Shown: piece after piece, positions 12,693 to 22,945 of the stretch
How the letters are laid out: every line of letters starts with the position of its first letter
Position numbering within the stretch: position 1 is the stretch's first letter
Assembly (NCBI GenBank): GCA_026929865.2
Contig: CM049398.1
Coordinates: forward strand, 24,051,501-24,115,500
Direction: 5' to 3'
DNA from: Hyperoplus lanceolatus
Lineage: Eukaryota; Chordata; Actinopteri; Uranoscopiformes; Ammodytidae
DNA: 64,000 bases
Notes under the pieces: model-generated
Databases searched by the model: none
Seen by the model: only the letters and a program-made list of their open reading frames with translations
Told to the model about the DNA's origin: nothing
Program-made: the position numbers and the translations under genes

Positions 12693-12698
12693 AATAAA
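12693..12698 (+). promoter_or_regulatory. Candidate poly(A) signal of kirrel3
   Basis: The hexamer AATAAA sits in an AT-rich context and is followed within 15-35 bases by GTTTGAGTTTGTGT, a GT-rich downstream element. It is the best poly(A) signal in sense orientation downstream of the stop codon that is not inside a transposon. Confidence 0.5.
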
Positions 12699-12715
12699 AA
12701 TTATGTTTGAGTTTG

Positions 12716-13696
12716 TGTATATGTCGCACTGTTGTCTTTCAGTGAGAAGGAATGAGCAGAAATGGAGAATGAGCTTCACCTAGTAAGCAAAATTTTGTTT
12801 GCTTAGAATAAGTTCAATGGTGTATTTCGTTGACACTATAGGCCACTTTCAGATAATTATGTTCTCGGTGTGAAACGTTATTTGCATTAGTAAAGCCAAT
12901 TGCTCTTTTTTTAACAGCATGGGGATGGTTTGGTTTTTCCCTGGTTTAGCCTTCATCAAAAACCCACTGCTCATTACTATTACAACAAAATATACAGTAC
13001 AATGGTAATGGAAAACATATAACTCATTAATAGCCCAAAATGAAACACTCTATAACAACGTCAAGGAAGGAAACAAGGGCAGAAAATATGTGATTACAAA
13101 CACTGCATCATTTACAATGCAACGTATTATAAATTAAAACCAAATAAACCATGAGCCGTATTTATACATGTAAAAAATAATGAACCTACTGTGGCCTCTT
13201 TGCTCCCTTCAGCACTTGCTCTCTTTATGATCTCACTGCCTCATTTTAACCGATTGCATTAGAGAATGGGGAGGAAACTAGGAGGATGCAAAATGAGGGG
13301 GTGTAAAATTGACAAAAACACAATCCTATTCACAAGACTGAGTGCAGGTGTAGTGTCACAACAATAGAGACGATGGCAAAGTGACATGCCTGATTCACCG
13401 ATGCCTCTCTCACTCAGTGTGTTTACATGCAGACTCGTAATCGGGTAAATAAACGAATAAGACTTCAACAGGACTTGTAAAATGCATGTAAACACCTTTA
13501 TCCGAACTACTTCGCACACAAATCAGCACATTAACGGACAAGCAAAGACGATAAGAACACCTAGATAACTCGTTCATTGTCGGCATTCTCTCTGCATGTA
13601 TACAGGGATCGGATATTGCATATCGGAGTTCTCGTTCTGCTCTTGCTCGAGAATCCCTGCGGAGGATTTCACAAGGAAGTTTTCCTTTCATTTCAT
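12716..13696. other. Intergenic sequence, little recognised
   Basis: No gene is seen. The only clear structure is a 77-bp segment (13419-13495) bounded by the perfect 13-bp inverted repeat GTGTTTACATGCA / TGCATGTAAACAC. It may be a remnant of the fish MITE families that start TTTACATGCA. Confidence 0.5.
13419..13495. repeat. 77-bp segment with 13-bp perfect inverted termini
   Basis: GTGTTTACATGCA at the left is mirrored by TGCATGTAAACAC at the right. This may be a decayed MITE, but no flanking duplication was found. Confidence 0.5.
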
Positions 13697-15645
13697 TTAA
13701 CTTTTATCTATCCTCGAGAGACCAATTGAGGGGTGACCCTCATTTTCAATGACGTCGTGTTCAAACAAATTCCAAGGAAAAACAACAATGCATACACAAT
13801 ATTCAATGCAAATACATCAAATACACAACAACAGGTGTAGAGAAGAAAAAAAACAAAACCAAAAAAAACAATTGAAACATTTACATAGTGGTGAAGAGTG
13901 GCAGCAATTAAAATGAAATTAAATTGGTGAAAGTACAATATAGCCTAATTAAAACAGTTACAGGTAGAGTTTGGCAGATTTAAGATAGTTTGTTTAAATT
14001 GATTAAAGGATATGAAGGTATTTAGTTTAATTTGTTGCTGTAAGTTGTTCCAGGAGTCGGGGGCACTGAAGCTAAAAGCTGTCTTTCCCAGCTCAGACCG
14101 GGCTTGTGGAATATAAAGCATGAGCATGTCAGTGGAGCGGGTCTGATAAAGCCCATCTGAAATTTGCAACATTTCTGTTAAATAACGAGGAAGCTTCCCT
14201 GTCAATGCTTTGTAAATAAAAATATGCCAATGTCCATCACGTCTCTCTTTAAGGGAGTACCACCCAACCTTTTCATATAAAAGACAATGGTGTGTGTCAT
14301 GAGCATCTCCTGTGATGAACCTTAAAGCAGAGTGAAAAACAGAGTCTAGGAGTTTAAGACATGAATGAGATGCATGCCGGTAAACCACATCACCGTAATC
14401 AAGGACAGACATAAAAACTGCCTCAATAATCCTTTTTCTACTAAATAAAGGGAAGGTGGTTTTGGTAAAAGGTGGTTCCTATAAAAATAGCCAATTTTTT
14501 GTCGTAGTCGACAAACAAGATTTTTTATATGGAAATTAAAAGTGAGTTTATCATCTAACCAGATGCCGAGATATTTGTACTCTGTGACTCTTTCAATTAA
14601 AAATGCATTATTTGTAAAAACATTAAAATCATTCAATTTTGTAGTTGCACTTGCTCTGGAGAAACACATATATTTGGTTTTGTCTGTATTAAGAACAAGT
14701 CTGAGGTCTACTAGACAGTCCTGCAGAGTATTAAAAGAGCTTTGTAGGTTCTCAATAGATTGGTGCACCGAATCGGAAATGCAATACAGTACTGTGTCGT
14801 CAGCGTATAGATGGGCGTGACAGTTTTTTAGCGATGAAACAATGTTATTTATATAAATTGTGAAAAGAACTGGACCTAAAATTGAGCCCTGTGGGACACC
14901 ATTTGTAACAGTTAAGAATTCAGATTGGTATCTTCCCAGTTTAACTGACTGCTGTCTATCAGAGAGATAATCCCTAAACCAGCTACATGCAGACTGATCA
15001 AAGCCAATGTCATAAAGCCTCTGTAAAAGCAAATGGTGGTCAACAGTATCAAAGGCCTTCGAAAGATCAATAAAAAGTGCTGCACAGTGCTTTTTCTTGT
15101 CTAATGCTGCAACAATGTTGTCTACAACCAAAGTCACAGCAGAGACAGTACTATGGCCTGCCCTAAAACCAAATTGGAATGGGCTCAAAATGGAAGCACT
15201 AGTTAGAAATGTTTTTAACTGATTATTAATAAGTGATTCTAGAATTTTAGCCAGGCATGGGAGTTTGGAAATTGGCCTGTAGTTATTAAGATTATTTTTG
15301 TCACCACCTTTATGTAAAGGAATTACATGAGCTATTTTCCAAATTTTAGGAACTATTCCAGAGGAGATGGAAAGATTAAAAATATGGGTAATTTGTTATG
15401 ATATTATATGTGTCGAAAGCTTGATTGAAAACGGATCCAAATTGTCCTCTCCCATGTACTTCTTGGGGTTGATGGCGAGGAGCGCATCTATACCAACACT
15501 TGTGGGAAGAAGATCAAGGCTGAAAATAGGAGTTTGAGAGACAGGCGGTACGTTACTACTGGTGGTAGAAGGCTTATATCCTCCATTCTGAAAGAGTTGA
15601 CCAGCAGCTACAAAATGTTTATTAAAAGTGGAAGGAGACAACATA
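13697..15645 (-). mobile_element. 5'-truncated non-LTR retrotransposon (LINE)
   Basis: The minus strand carries a reverse transcriptase frame from about 15.64 kb down to 13945, then a ~250-bp 3' UTR. It ends near 13697 in a short tandem tail resembling TTAAATGAAATGAAA, as found at the 3' ends of CR1/L2/Rex1-type LINEs. No endonuclease domain is present, so the copy is 5' truncated, the usual fate of a LINE insertion. The exact clade and the flanking duplication could not be settled by eye. Confidence 0.8.
13945..15640 (-). pseudogene. LINE reverse transcriptase, broken by a stop codon and a frameshift
   Basis: Reading leftward on the minus strand, the frame shows motifs of a non-LTR reverse transcriptase in order: a region before the RT (KYMGEDNLDPFSIKL), HVIPLHKGG and NNYRPIS, FQFGFRAGHST, FIDLSKAFDTVDHH (first catalytic Asp), NGVPQGSILGP, and the catalytic YADDT box. 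A C-terminal region (RKRIIEAVF, LDYGDVVYRHAS, DSWNNLQQQI) follows. The reading frame is interrupted by an in-frame TAA at 15396-15398 just before the RT core. A one-base frameshift near 14450-14480 puts the C-terminal part (14412 to 13945) in another frame. It is therefore inactive. The protein resembles CR1/Rex1/L2-like LINE RTs of fish; the family assignment is tentative. Confidence 0.85.
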
Positions 15646-18600
15646 AAATATAGTAGGGTTATTGCCGGAAGGGAACCAGACGTGGCTCTATGACCACTTG
15701 TTGAAAGGGCTACAGCGCCACCTGGCATAGCGGAGACAGTCATGCATCGGACATTTCTCAGATTCCTGAAAAGCCATGTATACTCAGACAAGTGACACGG
15801 TCCGTTCGAGTGTCTAGTTCGTTATATGTCTTAATCCAATCTAGTTGTGCTATGGAAACGCACTGACTGTTGTAGGCCCACAGTCAGCCAGTGTTTAGCT
15901 ACTCTGAGATGTTCAGGTCGAGACATTCTACAGGATTTCTTCAGAGTAGGCAGACTGCTGTTTATTCACTTCTCCCTGCTCGGATATTTTTCTGAGCCAG
16001 TCAGCAGATTCTCATCATTACATTTACAAGCAGTCCGTTAATCCATTAATAGGACCATTGCAATGATCACTCCAAATGAAAAGAACTCGCATAAACACCT
16101 TGGCTTGTCTCAAGTGCTGGCTCCAATCCTATAACAGAACTGAAACTTAAAAGTGATTTGAATTCCCTCATGCATATAGTCAATACAATGCAAGGCCAAT
16201 TACTCTTTAGCTGGATTAATCCACTTGCAGCCTGCACCACGGCAAACACAGCATTCTTGAAGTCTTGCATCAGAAACAATTCTCCGATTTGTGAACGCTG
16301 TGTGTGTGTGTGGCTTACAAGGGGGACACAGTGAGCATTCCACTGCTGCACATCAAACTAATAACCAGCAGCCAGCCAAAGGACTCGCTGCGCCTACGTA
16401 AGGTTACCTCAAAGCAAGTGCCACCACAACCACTCTGGTCTTGATATTGAAAATCCATCTGCCGACGACATGATTTCCCTGGAAAAGCTTCCTATGCTGA
16501 ATTGTAAAAAAAGAAAATGCCTGTGATTTGCAAAACATTATACAAATAGCACCATTTGTGATGGATTTGACTAATCATGGAGATCCAACTCATTAGTAGA
16601 AAGATCTAGGCCAGACATTTGCTAACAGTAGGCTATCGCTTTAAACACTACTCCTTGGAACTGGTTATTGGAAGGCACAAATCATTCCTGCCTGCCCCTC
16701 CTGGCTTAAGTAGGAAGCTGGCTGGGCTCCTCGCGGGGCCCACCTCTTACAATAGATATGCAGTATCGTCCCAAACGACACACAATTGACTCCTTTAAAA
16801 TGAGCAGTTACAGCAGCCTATGTGGTCATGAATTACCTTGGCTAGATAATTGCATTTGGAATCCAATTTAACAAAGTCCTAAACTTTGCGACTAAGCGGG
16901 TTGATGCGCCATCGCACTCCATTATAAAATTGTCAGGCATTAACATGGCGTGAGAGAAGAAGTGGTATAGGAGGTACAAAAAGAACAGGCTCAAACATAC
17001 GTGTAACGTGTTGACAACGAAAAACCCAACAAAAGAAACGTGCTGAGGTCGTTGTGCCATTGTGCGTTAGCCAAGCTTTTTTACATTCAGAATAAAATTG
17101 TCTCGTTCACACCCTGCTTTGGCAGTCTGATGGGCTTGTCAGTCAAATGTGTTTATAGCCTCAAAAGTGTAAACCATATGGTCTAAATAACAAGCAAAAA
17201 AAGTGAGTTGAGTGACAGGTTGAAGCAAAACTGAAGCAAAACACTGCTGCCTCCTTGATGCAATTGCCTAAGAAACGTCTCCTTTATCGTCAATTGTTTA
17301 TTTTAAGGACAGCTGTTTCCTCGAAAAAAAACTCACTCAACCAGCATCTGTCTTTCTTTCAGGCACACATAAAAATCTTGAATAGGAAACACCATCAACT
17401 GCACATCAAATAGAAGCAGAGGATGGTGTCGAAAGGCATAGAATCAATATTTGTTTAAAGCAGCCTTATTGCAATGTGTGGCAATCGGGTACATCTAGAT
17501 TCCATGTCACGCTTAGGACACAGGGCCTTGGTAAATCTTTCAGAGCAGCCCGGTTTGTATAGCTTTCGAGTGGACACACCGTATAGCCTCGAGTGGCCTT
17601 CACTCAGCGGGGCTGCATTATTAAAATCAAGAGGAGCCGGTTCTGTCAGTGAATCACACATACAGTCCTGCGACCACACTGCACTGCATTTGACAAAAGC
17701 CCTGCAAAACTAAATCATATATTTCCGAAACATATTTGAAAACTTTACAAGGAACGTACGATATTTTTCCTTGATACATTGAATTATAACAAATACATGA
17801 TTCATGACAAGGGTTGGTTTAATAAATGATCCCCTTCACTGGACTGCAAAACACACCTCATCACATGTCCAACCAACACGGATCCAAAGATTAAACATCC
17901 ATTTTGTATCTCGCTTTACAAATTTTGAATCGATAGAGTTTCATCAGAGCGAACGTATGTTTCTTGTTTTCTCTAGCAGACTTCTACCTGCCCCAGTACC
18001 TCCCCACTAAAATTACATTTCTAGCCGTGGATTTGTCCTCATTCTTACATTTTCCCTCCTTGCTTTTATAGGGTTATTTATTTATTTATTCCACAGTTTC
18101 TTAAATAGATGCTTAGTCCATTGTTGCAGTATTATTAAAGAGCTGCTCCTTGCCGGGTCCTGGGGGGGTAAATAAAAATTGCATGGCTTTGCGAGAGCAC
18201 TGAAAATCGACCGAGGTGGCACAATGTTTTTTTCTTTTTTTTCTATCTTCGGAATGTGAATTTAAAGTTGGTTAAGATAAATAAATCTCCCCTTACTGAT
18301 TACAAGGCGACTGCAGAGTAAATCCCATGGAGCCTCTTAAATTAATTATTGATCCTATGACCTTTCCCTGTGTTAAGGTTTGCTCTTGTTTATTCCGGTG
18401 CTTTTGAGTGAACTCACACTACGGGCAGTTGGGATTGATCAAATGTGAGCTTTCCATAGTGGACTGTTAATTATTCTGGCTCTATTTTGACCTGTATTTT
18501 AACAGGTAAAGGGTAAAGCATGAGGCTGCAAGCGTGTATCATACATGCCTCAATACGCAAACACAGTCACACTCATGTCTTATGGTTTATAGTCAAATTA

Positions 18601-19286
18601 ACCAAAAGAAAGTTTTCAGCACAATAACTCCACAATGTCCTTGACATTTAAACACCTACCAAAGTCAACTTACAACCTTTTTTTGGGGAGGATTTGAAAA
18701 ATGGTTGACAGTTATTTGACTTAATTATATTCTCCATCATGCACGTGTGTTTGACAGGGCCTGTAGACAGAGACTCGTCTGGATCAGGTCCCATTGTGCC
18801 TATGTAGTGGAGAGAAATGTCAACCAGTTAATCTTCTGCCAGTAATGATGTGATAGATGTGTCTACTTTACAGAGACCTGCTTTAATTTAATCGCTGGCA
18901 TGTTGACATTTTGCACAGTATACGGGCGGGCTGAGGTATATAAATCGTCAGAGGGTGGTTTAAAGAGAAAAGAGGTTTCTGCCAATTGTAAAGGGAAACT
19001 GAGCACGTGCACAGAACAATCATAATTTTCCTAATTAAGGTTTGGTTTGAGCCTTCAGTAGCAGAGGCCCTTTTCTAATGATTTAAGCTCTTTAAATTGC
19101 TTTTCATTTGGAGCGCATTCAAAAACAAATGGAACTGCCCCGCAGCAGACGTGACATTTGGAGAGCGAGCCACTCTTCTATAGCGCCAGTCCATTCGTTA
19201 GACTCGTCTCTCTCTGAGTTGGAAGCGTTCAAGAAATTGTCAATGAATATTAATATCACATGGACAGTGGAAAAAGAGAGCGTTTT
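15646..19286. other. Gene-free stretch left of the giant foldback
   Basis: No gene or clear transposon was recognised. A short TG run lies at about 16301-16311. Parts near 18270-18500 and 18850-19270 have balanced composition, few simple repeats, and several TAATTA/CTAATTAAG homeodomain-type motifs. That is the look of conserved non-coding elements near developmental genes, but conservation cannot be tested here. All short open frames look like chance. Confidence 0.4.
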
Positions 19287-19629
19287 GGTAACACTTTAGT
19301 TCGATAGTCCACTGTTGACACTCAACAAGCCATCAGTTGATACGCAGTTGCATGTCAACAGTGAATGAGTTAACATATCTCAACAGATAAGTAACATGAA
19401 TTCAACTAACTGTTTGTTAACTCTAGGTTGCACTATTAGTAGATGTTTAGTTGATATTCAACAATGAGTAAGTTGATACATATTTAGAATGCATTCAACT
19501 GTCAGTTAACTATAAGCTGCATTTTTAGTAGATGTTGTTTTGTACACGTAGCATGCATTCAACTAACTGTCAGTTAACTATTAGTTGCATTATTAGTAGA
19601 TGGTTAGTTGATATTCAACAGTGAGTTAG

Positions 19630-19876
19630 AGTCACTACTTCAGCCACAATTTAGTTTTTTCACTTGTCTGTTCCCATTCTAACTCTCTTGTCATTTCAGA
19701 CCCGTCCACTCCCCCCTGGTCTGCACTCCCTGTTGATTACTTTCACCTGGCCTAACCATACTCACCTGCTCCCCATCAGCTATTAGCCCCACAGTATATA
19801 TACCGGTTCATTCCCTCAGTTCTCTGCCAGATTGTCTATCGTGTTACGTAGCTCTCTAGCCTATTCTGTATTCGTG

Positions 19877-19972
<96 letters not shown>

Positions 19973-20154
19973 CTTGCGTTTTGACCCACCCTTCTGACCT
20001 TGGACTACCCTTTTGCCTGCCCCTACTGGATTGTTTGCCTTGATACCAACTACCTGGTTTGAACTGCTCTTCATTAAACCTTTGTTGCTGAACCTGAACT
20101 GTGTGTCTGTCGTGCTATTGGGTCCTTACCTGTCATTTTGTGTCAACCCTGACA
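19630..20154 (+). mobile_element. Solo LTR-like insertion with 5-bp TSD
   Basis: A 525-bp insertion is bounded by GTTAG on both sides (19625-19629 and 20155-20159). The opposite foldback arm has the empty site with a single GTAAG copy, so the borders are firm. It starts AGTCAC and ends CCTGACA; fish Ty3/gypsy-type LTRs commonly begin TGTCA and end TGACA, so the first base appears mutated. Inside are CACAGTATATATACC (TATA-like) and TTCATTAAACC (poly(A)-signal-like), the usual LTR promoter and R/U5 layout, and a ~95-bp TGCC microsatellite. No internal retroviral-type coding region is present, as expected for a solo LTR. Confidence 0.7.
19875..19973. repeat. (TGCC)n microsatellite
   Basis: About 24 tandem TGCC units inside the solo LTR. 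The open frame of repeated Gly-Arg-Gln-Ala on the minus strand is an artefact of this repeat. Confidence 0.97.
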
Positions 20155-21116
20155 GTTAGTTGATACTCAACAAAGCTTGTCATCAAATATGTAACATGCA
20201 TTCAACTAAGTGTTAGTTAACTATACGGTCATTTTATTTTGTTAATTTATTTTTACAAATACAGTCTGCAACAGACATTGTACTTTTTATTACATGTTCT
20301 TTACAAATATTCAACTGTCAGTTGAGTGTCAACTTCTAGTAAGTTGACTATCAACTGCTGTTATTAACCAATTCTCAACTTACGTTTCATATGGATCAAC
20401 TTTCCCACCACTCACAAGGAACACATCTAATGAATGAACATTCAACCCTCTGTTGATCATATATGTTCATTGTAAAATAAAGATGAGAATGTTTTATCAA
20501 TCAATAGGCACCCTGTGTAGGTGACTACCTGTTGATTGTCATATGACTGTCGACAAACTATCAGTCAATATTCAACTTAGCATAAGTAGACAGGTCTTGG
20601 GACTGTCAAATTAAAGTGAAAACAGTTTAGTGTCTACACACTATTAACAGAGGAAAACAGAGAAAATAGTTGACTATCAGTTGATTCCAACAACTATCAT
20701 CAATGTTTAACTAAGCATTAGTAGAAAGGTCTTAGGACTGTCAAATTAAAGTGAAAACAGTTTAGTGTCTGTAGACACTCTACAAACTAGTAACAGTAGA
20801 AAATAGAGACAAGTTTTGCTCAATTTATTAGTAACACTGGATGACCCCAAAGTAAAGGTAAAAGTAAAATATATAGGCAGCATATCTGAACAGGAAAGAA
20901 CATTTATTTGAAGTAAATTTAACTTTTTTTCAGTAGTTACACAACATGTAGGTACACAGCAAGTACCATCAATACCTCTGAAAAAAGACAATAAAACTAA
21001 TGCATGTATTTATTTAGGTGTAACTTAGGCAATTGTTTAACGACAGATCGTCCAAAAATTGACATTCAAAAAGCTCAGTAAAGTGTACCATAACACCCAG
21101 TACCACTAGTTATGAT

Positions 21117-22198
21117 CAGTGTTGGGAATAACGCCGTTTAAAATAACGGCGTTAGGTAACGCCGTTCTTTTTTCGGTAACGGGGTAATCTAACTAATTAC
21201 TTTTTCCGTCGTTACAACGCCGTTATTGTTACTGAATGTTAAATGCGGTGCGTTACTATTGATTGAATAAACAGTGTAGCCTAATCCGAATGCACCCCTT
21301 GCTCCATACTACACAAACTGCTAGTGAGGAGACCGGTGTGTTTTAAGTTGTGTTTTATTCAGTGTGGATGACATAACTGTCAGTTAGCGCCGTCACGTCA
21401 GTCAGCCGGAGCGCCTGTTTAGTGAAGTTTCTTTTTCTTTCTCTCTCTGCTGTGTGAGCGTGCACGTTGCCGCAGTAACCACCTACCAATCCACGGTTGA
21501 AACGTGCTCTCCCTGAGATTGTTTGCATCGCCCTTGTGAGTAAGTGCACGGAGTTTCCTGATCTCTATAAATCATAATTTAAGCACGTTATTAAACGGCC
21601 GCGATTCGCCGGCTGCAACAGCTGTTTAGCGTGTCATCACGAGCCGAATATTGCTATTGTTCTTTTCCTGGGATCTGTATGTTGCTGTGCATGTTAAAGA
21701 AGGAAATAAACAGCGGATACATCCTTACTCCTCCTCTCATCGTCTCATGCTTCATAGTCTGACGTTTTTGGCTTTAAGTGGTGTTTTAGCCGACACCCCT
21801 GAAGTGAATCCAGTGATATAGCAGATCAGCACGGTACATTCAGCAGTTTCCTCTACTACTTTTGTTGAGAACAAAATAGGCTAGGCCTACTTGAAGTGCA
21901 GGATAAACCTCTTGCTGTCTGTTGATGTGCAATAAATATTGAAGGTTATGTAGGCCTACCTGTCTGTTCTACTCATTTCAACTGACTTGTGAAAACTGCT
22001 CAGTAAAATCCAAATTTGTTGACATATAGCAACTTTTTTCTTTTTACAGTAGGCTATAGGCTAACACAAATAATTACTTTCCCTGGTAACTAGTTACTTC
22101 TATTATAAAGTAATTCAGTTACTAACTCAGTTACTTTTTGGAACAAGTAGTGAGTAACTATAACTAATTACTTCTTTAAAGTAACGTTCCCAACACTG
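21117..22198 (+). mobile_element. Non-autonomous hAT element with 8-bp TSD
   Basis: The termini CAGTGTTGGGAA and TTCCCAACACTG form inverted repeats. The target duplication GTTATGAT (21109-21116 and 22199-22206) is perfect. The other foldback arm holds the intact empty site at 30023-30030, so the insertion is proven by comparison within the window. The ends are rich in AACGCCGTTA and AGTAACTA motifs, typical of an abundant teleost hAT family. It is 1082 bp with no transposase. Confidence 0.88.
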
Positions 22199-22243
22199 GT
22201 TATGATACTGAGCAAACATATGTAATATATAACATCAGTTCTC

Positions 22244-22829
22244 ATGAAACGCTTTGTTATGGTAAGAAAAAGATATATCATTTTGTTATGGACCAGAATA
22301 TCTGAAGCTCCTAGTAGCTCGGGAGAAAATGGATTACTAACAGCAATGGTGAAACAAGACACACTGATTCAGCAGTTAGGTTTGACAAGTAAATGTAAAA
22401 TACTTATTTTCTACTCTCTCTCTTCCTTGAAGTGTATGTCATTGTTGATTCTCAGTGCAACATAAAAAAACAAAAAACATAACAGTGCCATTTTTTTTCA
22501 TTATGGACTCAAGATAAAACAATTTAATTATCAATCTCTTGTGACCAACCACTAGTTTAACCTGGTCCTGCCACTGTTATTTGAATGAGCACATTTGAAT
22601 AATGTTTCGCTCTCTTTAGATCCAGTTGTTGGGTTACTAGCCACTCCAGGCCTGCTGTACTCCTCTTCAATTGAAGCAGTCGGGCTGAAGAATCCAGGAA
22701 TCTTGTCCTATCACCCAGTTGATGAACATAGAAAGAAATTATCTGAGAATTACCACAAAATAGTTCAAATGCATTTTGATTTCCTTTATCTAAATCATTA
22801 TAGCATTGTGGTTCCACATTAAAACACAT
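22244..22829 (+). other. Conserved arm segment with small open frames of unknown meaning
   Basis: Two short open frames follow each other (22244-22465 and 22595-22822). The second reads LATPGLLYSSSIEAVGLKNP and onward to a stop after VVPH. The second frame is preceded by TCTCTTTAG, a possible splice acceptor, and the first contains possible donors. The same frames occur inverted at 29433-29660 and 29772-29975, and the 22557-22829 block is identical in both arms. I recognise no domain. It may be a captured exon, a remnant of transposon coding sequence, or chance open frames kept identical by gene conversion. Confidence 0.3.
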
Positions 22830-22945
22830 AATGCTTTATATTGCTTTAATGAAATATATTTGGTACCCTAATCAAATAAAATTCTCACTAAACCTTGTAC
22901 AAATTGAAATTATTTTTTAATTAAAGAAACATGTAATCTCTATGA

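Larger units (their letters stand above)
8367..12715 (+). other. kirrel3: Probable kirrel3 3' UTR
   Basis: From the stop codon to about 12.71 kb there is no second gene and no strong terminator of the transcript. A sense AATAAA at 12693-12698 is followed by GT-rich sequence, as expected for a cleavage site near 12.71 kb. This makes a 3' UTR of about 4.3 kb, plausible for a neuronal adhesion gene. It contains a 226-bp Mutator-like element (9864-10089) that brings its own AATAAA hexamers. Small open frames across it show no recognisable protein. The extent is an inference and needs transcript data. Confidence 0.55.

Noticed and set aside
19875..19973. A repetitive protein of Gly-Arg-Gln-Ala on the minus strand
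   Set aside because: It is an artefact of the TGCC microsatellite inside the solo LTR.
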